Assembly: GCA_937958735.1 (NCBI GenBank)
Contig: CALGNG010000090.1
Location: 1-6,233, forward strand
From: an uncultured Aquimarina sp.
GTDB lineage: Bacteria > Bacteroidota > Bacteroidia > Flavobacteriales > Flavobacteriaceae
Length of the DNA stretch: 6,233 nt
Direction of reading: 5' to 3'
The position numbers were made by a program, and so were the translations under genes. Shown piece after piece: positions 1 to 5,270 of the stretch (its first letter is position 1; every line of letters begins with the position of its first letter). Below the pieces are notes generated by a model, which saw only the letters and a program-made list of their open reading frames with translations, ran no database searches and was not told the origin of the DNA.

Positions 1-172
1 TAATAATGGATGCTTAGGTAAACGAATACGATACAAAGGTATTGTATACCACATATGGCATAAGGAAGCCTCTAAAAATAAGTTAAAAGAAAACGAAACT
101 ATAGAAAAAATGGTTTTGGATAACAAAATTACTTATTGTAAAAACGGAATAGATAAATACTTAAAAAAGTAA
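1..172 (+). CDS. Family 2 glycosyltransferase, C-terminal end (partial)
   Basis: This is an open frame entering from the left edge, with its first full codon at base 2 and its TAA stop at 170-172. The 56 visible residues begin NNGCLGKRIRYKGIVYHIWHK and end NGIDKYLKK. The RIRYKGIVYHIWHKEA stretch followed by a charged helix resembles the galactosyltransferase-type C-terminal segment (Glyco_transf_7C-like) found at the end of many Bacteroidota family 2 glycosyltransferases that transfer sugars from nucleotide-sugar donors to surface glycans. The catalytic GT-A domain with its DxD motif lies outside the window, so donor and acceptor cannot be judged. The gene is followed after 58 bp by oxyR, which has its own promoter, so the two are probably separate units. 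The family call comes from recognising the tail only; the reading frame is more certain than the function. Confidence 0.7.
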   Translation, partial: NNGCLGKRIRYKGIVYHIWHKEASKNKLKENETIEKMVLDNKITYCKNGIDKYLKK

Positions 173-185
173 CCTCCCCTTAATC

Positions 186-213
186 TTGCTTAACAGTAAA
201 ATTCATAGATTTG
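186..213 (+). promoter_or_regulatory. Probable Bacteroidota-type promoter of oxyR
   Basis: A -33-like TTG at 186-188 is followed after exactly 17 bp by TAGATTTG at 206-213. That is a full match to the TAnnTTTG -7 element used by the Bacteroidota primary sigma factor. Transcription would start around 218-221, leaving a leader of only about ten bases before the ATG at 231. No Shine-Dalgarno sequence is present, which is normal in this phylum; the bases before the start are A-rich. An imperfect dyad (186-193 with 211-218) overlaps both promoter elements and could be an operator. Confidence 0.6.
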
Positions 214-230
214 AGCAACCAAAATAAACT

Positions 231-1172
231 ATGACGATAACACAATTAAAATATGTTTTAGCTGTCGCTGAATATCAAAATTTTACTAAAGCAGCTAAAA
301 ATGTATTTGTAACTCAACCCACACTGAGTATGCAAATACAAAAATTAGAAGAAGAATTAGATATCTTAATTTTCGATCGAACTAAAAAACCTATCCAATT
401 AACAGATGTAGGAAAAAAGTTAGTAATCCAAGCACGCAATATTGTTAACGAGAGTGACCGAATGAAAGATGTAGTGGATCAGCAAAAAGGATTTATAGGA
501 GGTGAGTTTGTTTTAGGAATAATACCCACTGTAATGCCTACTTTACTCCCTATGTTTTTAAATACATACATAAAAAAATTCCCAAAAGTAAAGTTAAAAA
601 TAGTAGAACTCCCTACAGAAAGTATTATTCAAGATTTAATGGACGGCCATTTAGACGCGGCCATTGCTGCTACACCACTAAACAACGATAATATAAAAGA
701 AAGAGTTTTGTACTACGAGCCATTTATGGGATATGTGCCCAAGCAACATAAATTAGCTTCGCTCGATAAACTTAATCCTCTGGATTTAGATATTAACGAC
801 ATTTTATTATTAGAAGATGGTCATTGCTTTAGAGATAGTATTTTAAATATCTGTAAAACTCAAAAATCTTACGAAGATGATAAATTTAAACTAGCTAGTG
901 GTAGCATAGAAACTTTAATAAAATTATCTAATGAAGGATTAGGGATGACACTTCTACCCTATTTACATACACTAGATATCAATGAAACTGAAAAAGCAAA
1001 TTTATTACCTTTCGAAGATCCTAGCCCAGCTAGAGAGGTAAGTTTAATTTACCATAAAAGCGAGCTAAAAATACAAATTATAAACTCTTTAAAAGATACT
1101 ATTTCTGCAATTATAAAAGGAGCTATTACTTTTCAAAATGTACAAATAATTAGTCCTATTACTACTAAATAA
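231..1172 (+). CDS. oxyR: OxyR-type LysR-family hydrogen peroxide sensor and regulator
   Basis: The product is a 313-residue LysR-type transcription factor. Residues 1-60 form the winged helix-turn-helix, with the family signature FTKAAKNVFVTQPTLSMQIQKLEEEL around residues 18-43, split here as FTKAAKNVFVTQ and PTLSMQIQKLEEEL. A linker helix follows, then a periplasmic-binding-protein-like effector domain from about residue 90. The decisive evidence for OxyR is LEDGHCFRD followed by a second cysteine nine residues later. The two cysteines fall at residues 199 and 208, the same numbers as the peroxide-sensing disulfide pair of E. coli OxyR (305 residues). By family knowledge, peroxide oxidises C199, a C199-C208 disulfide forms, and the tetramer then activates catalase, peroxidase and Dps genes. 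None of those targets lies in this window. The ATG at 231 is supported by family length and by the promoter just upstream. The neighbouring peptidase is convergent, so oxyR appears monocistronic. Confidence 0.93.
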   Translation: MTITQLKYVLAVAEYQNFTKAAKNVFVTQPTLSMQIQKLEEELDILIFDRTKKPIQLTDVGKKLVIQARNIVNESDRMKDVVDQQKGFIGGEFVLGIIPTVMPTLLPMFLNTYIKKFPKVKLKIVELPTESIIQDLMDGHLDAAIAATPLNNDNIKERVLYYEPFMGYVPKQHKLASLDKLNPLDLDINDILLLEDGHCFRDSILNICKTQKSYEDDKFKLASGSIETLIKLSNEGLGMTLLPYLHTLDINETEKANLLPFEDPSPAREVSLIYHKSELKIQIINSLKDTISAIIKGAITFQNVQIISPITTK

Positions 1173-1207
1173 ATTAAGTACCTTATCTTTTAAAGTAATC
1201 CCAATTA

Positions 1208-1984
1208 TTATTCTTTAGTCTCAAAACAAGACGATAACATTTTATATAATTGAGGATGCTTTCGCTTTAATAACTTAGGACGTTCAAAAAAATATTCGGA
1301 AGCTACAGCAAAAAATTCTTCTTCGGATGTACCTCCATATTTTCTAATATCGGAGGTGTTGCTATTTATAGCTTCCATTTTTTTATACATCAAATCCAAC
1401 CAAGGGATCACATTTTTTTCCTTTAATAAACGCTCTGGCACCCCATCTATTTTACCATCTAACATATCTAATAGATGTACAAACTCATGCACTCCTGTGT
1501 TGCCCTTATCTGTCTTATTAGAGAAGCCATGATATAATGCTTTTTTAGATAAAATCATTTGATTACTAAACTGCCCCGTACCCACTAAGCCTCCTATATT
1601 TCTATCGGATTCTTCTTTATTAAAACTCAAATTTTCATTAAAATAATCTGGATAAATTAAAACAGTATCTAGGTTGGGGTAATTCCAATTTTTAAAATTA
1701 AATATAGGAATTATGCCACTTGCTGCAACAAGAACTATATCCAACTCTTCTAATTCAAAACCTATCGCTTCAATGTTAACACGGTTTAAAAAAGCCTTCA
1801 TTCTACTTTTAAAATAAATTTGCTTTGTAAAAGACAACTTTTCGTAAAACCTTACCTTATCTACTAAAACATCATGCCAATGGCTGGGTATTTTTTCGAT
1901 CTTTACGTTGGTTTTAAAACGCTTCTTTTTAAAAAAAATAAAGGTAATAATCATTACCACAATTAGATAAATAATCCAGCTCAT
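1208..1984 (-). CDS. M90 (MtfA-like) zinc-dependent peptidase with N-terminal membrane anchor
   Basis: The product has 258 residues. Residues 2-18 are a continuous hydrophobic helix, followed by the basic cluster KKKRFK. Under the positive-inside rule this places the catalytic domain in the cytoplasm, tethered to the inner membrane. The zinc site is HEFVH at residues 166-170, followed by LLDMLDG. The downstream glutamate-rich motif EEFFAVASEYFF (222-233) carries the third ligand, most likely E223. Both motifs match the M90/MtfA family. E. coli MtfA is a soluble aminopeptidase that binds the glucose repressor Mlc; whether this protein has any such partner is unknown. The start is the ATG at 1982-1984, needed to include the membrane helix. 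The gene is convergent with oxyR (35 bp between stops) and divergent from the pseudouridine synthase gene. The peptidase call is firm; substrate and partner are not known. Confidence 0.88.
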   Translation of the reverse strand: MSWIIYLIVVMIITFIFFKKKRFKTNVKIEKIPSHWHDVLVDKVRFYEKLSFTKQIYFKSRMKAFLNRVNIEAIGFELEELDIVLVAASGIIPIFNFKNWNYPNLDTVLIYPDYFNENLSFNKEESDRNIGGLVGTGQFSNQMILSKKALYHGFSNKTDKGNTGVHEFVHLLDMLDGKIDGVPERLLKEKNVIPWLDLMYKKMEAINSNTSDIRKYGGTSEEEFFAVASEYFFERPKLLKRKHPQLYKMLSSCFETKE

Positions 1985-2059
1985 AACAGTACTTTAGAAT
2001 TCACAAAATAAGAATCTTTATTCTTTTAAAATCGATAGAATGGCATTACTTTTAAAATA
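1985..2059. promoter_or_regulatory. Divergent intergenic region with near-match promoters and a small dyad
   Basis: This 75-bp region must hold the promoters of both flanking genes. Facing left, TTATTTTG (complement of 2004-2011) is one base off TAnnTTTG and ends about 19 bp before the peptidase ATG. Facing right, TACTTTTA (2047-2054) is one base off and lies only 5 bp before the pseudouridine synthase ATG, which is very close. Neither has a TTG at the expected -33 spacing. A perfect 6-bp inverted repeat with a 4-base loop (2010-2015 with 2020-2025) sits between them. These are suggestive rather than convincing. Confidence 0.3.
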
Positions 2060-2644
2060 ATGGAGCATCAGCATTTCAAAATATATAAACCATACGGTTA
2101 TCTAAGTCAATTTATAAACAATGGTCCCAAACAGGGCAAAAAAAAGCTATTAGGAGAACTTAATTTATTTCCTAAAGGTATAATGTCCATAGGTAGATTA
2201 GATGAAAAATCGGAAGGTCTATTATTACTTACCACCAATGGGAAATTGAGTAACCATATTAATAGTTCTAAATTCGAAAAAGAATATTATGCCTTAGTAG
2301 ATGGTGCTATTAGCGACGAAGCTATATTACAAATGGCTAATGGAGTGGAAATTGGTTTTAATGGTAAAAAATACCAAACTAAACCTTGTACGGTTAAAAG
2401 ACTAACCACCTCTCCCCAATTACCTAATCGTTCTAAAAAAATTAGAGATGCTCGTCATGGTCCTGTTACTTGGATTTCTGTAATACTTACCGAAGGAAAA
2501 TTTAGACAGGTTAGAAAAATGACCTCTGCAGTAGGTTTTCCTACCTTAAGATTGGTTAGAATACGTATACACAATATACATTTAGACACCTTAAATATTG
2601 GGGAAGTTATTGCTATGGAATCTATGGAAAATCATTTTATTTAA
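2060..2644 (+). CDS. rluE: RluE-like 23S rRNA pseudouridine synthase (RsuA/RluB/E/F family, no S4 domain)
   Basis: The product is a 194-residue cytoplasmic rRNA-modifying enzyme that isomerises a uridine to pseudouridine. It opens directly with FKIYKPYGYLSQF, the KP-G motif that starts the catalytic domain, so it lacks the N-terminal S4 RNA-binding domain found in RsuA, RluB and RluF. This matches RluE, which modifies U2457 in E. coli 23S rRNA and is of similar length (217 residues). The catalytic motif is GRLDEKSEGLLLLT at 45-58, with D48 as the expected nucleophile. The C-terminal family motif EGKFRQVRKMTSAVGFPTLRL, at about residues 145-165, is intact (core GKFRQVRKM). The start is the ATG at 2060; an in-frame TAG at 2036-2038 and no other start between them fix it. 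No Shine-Dalgarno is visible. The family is certain; the exact target uridine is inferred from domain architecture. Confidence 0.9.
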   Translation: MEHQHFKIYKPYGYLSQFINNGPKQGKKKLLGELNLFPKGIMSIGRLDEKSEGLLLLTTNGKLSNHINSSKFEKEYYALVDGAISDEAILQMANGVEIGFNGKKYQTKPCTVKRLTTSPQLPNRSKKIRDARHGPVTWISVILTEGKFRQVRKMTSAVGFPTLRLVRIRIHNIHLDTLNIGEVIAMESMENHFI

Positions 2645-2720
2645 TAACCTACACAAAAGCAATTAGTTATAATAGATTATTTATTTTTATAGACTAAAAC
2701 AATTCAGATTCGTTTACTTT

Positions 2721-3911
2721 ATGGAGTTTAGCAACAATTTAGAAGAGGAAAACAAAAAGTTAAAAGCCAAATTAGATTCTTATGAGCGTAAGAAAAAAGA
2801 AAAATGGTCTAAGCGCTATAATTTATCTAAAAACCTATCTAATAAATTTTTAGGAACAAAACTTAAAAATTCTATAAATAACTTGTTTACAGAATTACAA
2901 GAAAAAAGAAGGGTTTCTAAAGATACTGTTTCCGATTTACTAGCGGCACTATTTATAAGAATTACCCGTATTGGAGTTTTTTTACTAATTACCTCTCTCC
3001 TACCCACCATGCTTATCTTGTTACAGGTTTACTATTTAAAAAGTCAAAATAGACTAATTACTGGACAAAACGAACGCATGAAACAGCAAACCTTTTTACA
3101 AGAAGCTGGTAGACGTAGTTATATGATTGGTATTTTGGATCAAATAATTAAAGAAGTTACCACAGAGGGCGGTCTAAATGGTAGTAAAAAAAGACCCAAT
3201 ATTACTAGGCTTATTGCTTTAAGTAAAAATTTAAAACCTTATCATTATTTAGATAACGACCAATTAACACCTAATGCTTTAAGCCCAGAACGAGGTTATT
3301 TACTACTAAATCTTTTAGAAAGCAATATAAATTTAGATGCGACTATAGATTATAATACAGATAAATCTTTACTAAGTGCTCTAAATTTTGATTATGCCGA
3401 ATTAAAAAATGCCTCCATAACTGGATTAAATATCGAAAAAATACATCTAGATTATACCGATTTAGAGGGATCTAACTTTACAAAATCGGTATTAAAGGGA
3501 GACGAAGATATAATAGATAAAAAGGGGAAAAAAATTATTTCTGGCGAAAAAACAACCTTTACTCATGCCAACTTAGTCCGTACTGTTTTCGAATCTTGTG
3601 ATATTACTAATTGTAACTTCTATAAAGCCAATCTTCTTAATACTAGTTTTATGAATAGTACTTTAAATAAAACCAGTTTTATAGAAGCTAATTTAGAAAA
3701 CGCCAATTTTAGCAATAGTAGTTTATCCAAAATTAACTTTAAAGACGCCAACCTTTTTAATACTAATTTTGATAATACCTCTGTACCTGCTAATTTTATG
3801 GAGATAATGGAACAACAACTGCCTCGTAAAAGCTTCAACTACCTAGAACAGTCTTATACCTTAAAAATACATAATAAAAGAGGTCTGCTAATCCGCAAAA
3901 AATTAAATTAA
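2721..3911 (+). CDS. Membrane-anchored pentapeptide-repeat protein, function unknown
   Basis: The product has 396 residues. Residues 1-30 are highly charged and could form a short coiled coil (EEENKKLKAKLDSYERKKK); residues 31-80 are basic. One transmembrane helix lies at about 84-106. It is followed by QNRLITGQNERMKQQT, a Q/N-rich juxtamembrane helix of a kind often seen in membrane-linked pentapeptide proteins. Residues 125-215 are a helical non-repeat region. Two right-handed quadrilateral beta-helix arrays follow: eight pentapeptides at 219-258 and fifteen at 276-350, separated by a charged linker (259-275). A basic tail ends RKKLN. The strongly basic N-terminus suggests N-inside topology, which would place the repeats in the periplasm; this is inference. 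Pentapeptide repeats act in very different proteins, such as gyrase-protecting DNA mimics, so no function is assigned. The gene follows rluE by 76 bp on the same strand and may be cotranscribed; a weak -7-like TATTTTTA lies at 2682-2689 without a -33 partner. Confidence 0.88.
   Translation: MEFSNNLEEENKKLKAKLDSYERKKKEKWSKRYNLSKNLSNKFLGTKLKNSINNLFTELQEKRRVSKDTVSDLLAALFIRITRIGVFLLITSLLPTMLILLQVYYLKSQNRLITGQNERMKQQTFLQEAGRRSYMIGILDQIIKEVTTEGGLNGSKKRPNITRLIALSKNLKPYHYLDNDQLTPNALSPERGYLLLNLLESNINLDATIDYNTDKSLLSALNFDYAELKNASITGLNIEKIHLDYTDLEGSNFTKSVLKGDEDIIDKKGKKIISGEKTTFTHANLVRTVFESCDITNCNFYKANLLNTSFMNSTLNKTSFIEANLENANFSNSSLSKINFKDANLFNTNFDNTSVPANFMEIMEQQLPRKSFNYLEQSYTLKIHNKRGLLIRKKLN
3375..3494 (+). 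repeat. Pentapeptide array 1 (eight repeats)
   Basis: Within the membrane-anchored protein, residues 219-258 show a large aliphatic or aromatic residue at every fifth position: F223, L228, I233, I238, L243, L248, F253, L258. The preceding residues are often A, N, S or D (for example DYAEL, KNASI, EGSNF). This is the A(D/N)LXX pattern of the pentapeptide beta-helix and would make about two coils. It is more degenerate than the second array. Confidence 0.75.
3546..3770 (+). repeat. Pentapeptide array 2 (fifteen repeats, 60-bp super-period)
   Basis: Residues 276-350 carry a centre residue every five positions without a break: F280, L285, F290, I295, F300, L305, F310, L315, F320, L325, F330, L335, F340, L345, F350. 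Phe strictly alternates with Leu or Ile. A larger 20-residue period is also visible: the tripeptide ANL recurs at 283-285, 303-305, 323-325 and 343-345, and NSTL/NSSL recur at 312-315 and 332-335. Twenty residues equal one full coil (four pentapeptides), so the array makes nearly four coils and may have grown by duplication of a 60-bp unit. Confidence 0.85.
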
Positions 3912-3914
3912 TAG

Positions 3915-5156
3915 CTAACTAAACATATTACCTGTTATTTTTTCGTGCACAGCTTTAGCTGCTAATTCTCCAGATAGCATTGCTGCGTTTAACGATCCAT
4001 TTAACAAAGTATCTCCTGCTAAAAATAAGGTTTCTGTTAACTGCGTTTCGGATGGATTTATACTATACTGTGTATCTAATAAAATGGGTAAAGAGTTATT
4101 TATTCTATACGTTTTTAAATGCCTTAAAACAGTAATCCCAAAATATTTATTTAATTCCAATTTAATTTGTGCTATCAAGTCTATATCCGAAAAATGATTG
4201 GTTTTAACCACACTAACGGACAATAATTTATTCGGAGTATTTTTACAATAAGGAAAACAAATAGAATTAATTAAAGCATATGGGACATTGGCTAATAAAC
4301 CTATTAGTTTATTATTAAATACCTCTTTTTCTTCTACTTCAAAATACAAATTTTGTGTTCCTTTCCATACAAGGTCTGTTCCCTTTAGGTTAGGTATTAT
4401 TTTAGAAGCCACAGTGGCCACAATACATAAATCAAAATTTTGAAAGGTATCATCTTCAAAAACAACTTTATTACCCGAAACCGTTTTTACCTTTTTATTA
4501 AAATAAATAGAAGTGTTCTTTAATTTAGAAGCTAATTGATTGGGTATTTCTTGTATTCCTTTAGCTGGTATTACAGCATCGCCTAGACTAAACATTTTAA
4601 AAATAAACTCAAACATCCTAGAAGAAGTTTTTAATTCTGTTTCTAAAAAAATACCAGTAAAAAAAGGTTTAAAAAAGGTATTTATTATTTTATCAGAAAA
4701 ACCATAAGACTTTAAGTATTCTAAAGTAGTAAGCTCTTTTTCTTTAAAAATAGCTTCAATAGATTTAGTTTTTAAATACTTAGTTAGCCTAAAAACCTTT
4801 ACTTTATCTACAAGACTACTTGTTTTAGAAAATAATGTACTAAAAAGAAAAGAAGGTTTTCTTAGCGGATCTCCTATAATCGAGCGTTTAGCCTGGTTAA
4901 AAATATAAGAACCCGGTAAAAATGGCTTTAAATCTAAGGATTCGTAATCCAAATACTTTTTTGCTAACGGATAAGCATTTAAAAGTACTTGAAAGCCTTT
5001 ATCTAATATATAACCGTCCACAACATCGGATTGTACCCTACCTCCTAATTTAAGATCTGCTTCAAAAATTATAGGCTTATAGCCATAAGATTCTAACTGT
5101 AAAGCTGCTATTAACCCACTTACTCCTGCTCCTATAATGGCAATCTGTTTACTCAT
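3915..5156 (-). CDS. FAD-dependent oxidoreductase of the flavin amine oxidase / phytoene desaturase-like superfamily
   Basis: The product has 413 residues. The N-terminus is a dinucleotide-binding Rossmann fold: IAIIGAGVSG puts GxGxxG at residues 9-14, and E32 at the end of the second strand is the expected ribose contact. LGGRVQS (37-43) is the GG-R motif of the amine oxidase and protoporphyrinogen oxidase superfamily. Near the C-terminus, LFLAGDTLLNGSLNAAMLSG (377-396), with D382, is the second FAD-contact motif followed by the closing helix. No signal peptide or transmembrane helix is visible, so it is probably cytoplasmic or peripherally membrane-bound. The middle of the protein, which sets the substrate, contains no motif I can assign; a carotenoid desaturase, protoporphyrinogen oxidase-like or other dehydrogenase activity is possible. 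The gene lies 114 bp downstream of cca on the same strand, and its stop is 3 bp from that of the convergent pentapeptide gene. Confidence 0.85.
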   Translation of the reverse strand: MSKQIAIIGAGVSGLIAALQLESYGYKPIIFEADLKLGGRVQSDVVDGYILDKGFQVLLNAYPLAKKYLDYESLDLKPFLPGSYIFNQAKRSIIGDPLRKPSFLFSTLFSKTSSLVDKVKVFRLTKYLKTKSIEAIFKEKELTTLEYLKSYGFSDKIINTFFKPFFTGIFLETELKTSSRMFEFIFKMFSLGDAVIPAKGIQEIPNQLASKLKNTSIYFNKKVKTVSGNKVVFEDDTFQNFDLCIVATVASKIIPNLKGTDLVWKGTQNLYFEVEEKEVFNNKLIGLLANVPYALINSICFPYCKNTPNKLLSVSVVKTNHFSDIDLIAQIKLELNKYFGITVLRHLKTYRINNSLPILLDTQYSINPSETQLTETLFLAGDTLLNGSLNAAMLSGELAAKAVHEKITGNMFS

Positions 5157-5173
5157 TTTAGATAAATTTTAAA

Positions 5174-5181
5174 CAAAAATA
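5174..5181 (-). promoter_or_regulatory. Possible -7 element of the FAD oxidoreductase gene
   Basis: The minus strand reads TATTTTTG here, a full match to TAnnTTTG, ending 17 bp before the ATG at 5154-5156. No TTG lies at the usual spacing; the nearest upstream one (complement of 5193-5195) is only 11 bp away. In such AT-rich DNA a chance match is plausible. If real, the oxidoreductase gene is transcribed independently of cca, with a leader of roughly ten bases. Confidence 0.4.
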
Positions 5182-5241
5182 ACATTAAAAGGCAATTAGA
5201 AGTATTTATTATAATAATATAATAGTCTTTTTAATAGATCT

Positions 5242-5263
5242 ATCTAATTTTAAAAAACTAGAT
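5242..5263 (-). terminator. Weak hairpin just downstream of cca, possible terminator
   Basis: On the minus strand, 7 bp after the cca stop codon, ATCTAGTTT pairs with AAATTAGAT across a 4-base loop. This gives nine base pairs including one G-U wobble. On the plus strand the same position is an A-C mismatch, so the stem fits cca transcripts better. The stem is very AT-rich and is not followed at once by a T-tract, so it would be a poor intrinsic terminator. A 10-bp perfect palindrome (5234-5243) overlaps its far end. Confidence 0.25.
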
Positions 5264-5270
5264 TCAGAAT

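Noticed and set aside
1173..1207. Bidirectional terminator between the convergent oxyR and peptidase genes
   Set aside because: The 35-bp gap holds only short, mismatched inverted repeats and no clear stem followed by a T-tract on either strand.
2645..2720. Dedicated promoter for the pentapeptide gene
   Set aside because: TATTTTTA at 2682-2689 is one base off TAnnTTTG and there is no TTG at 17-20 bp upstream. The evidence is too weak to list, and cotranscription with rluE is equally possible.
2816..3010. 64-residue open frame on the minus strand
   Set aside because: It lies inside the pentapeptide-protein gene, antisense to its N-terminal and membrane region, and shows no independent family motif.
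3546..3770. The regular 15- and 60-bp DNA periodicity as a CRISPR or tandem non-coding repeat
   Set aside because: The units are degenerate, have no spacers and stay in frame with the pentapeptide code, so the repeat is a protein-level feature.
3620..3838. 72-residue open frame on the minus strand, rich in Leu, Lys and Ser with a repeated pattern
   Set aside because: The apparent repeat is the reverse reading of the pentapeptide array. It depends on the sense-strand periodicity and is not a gene.
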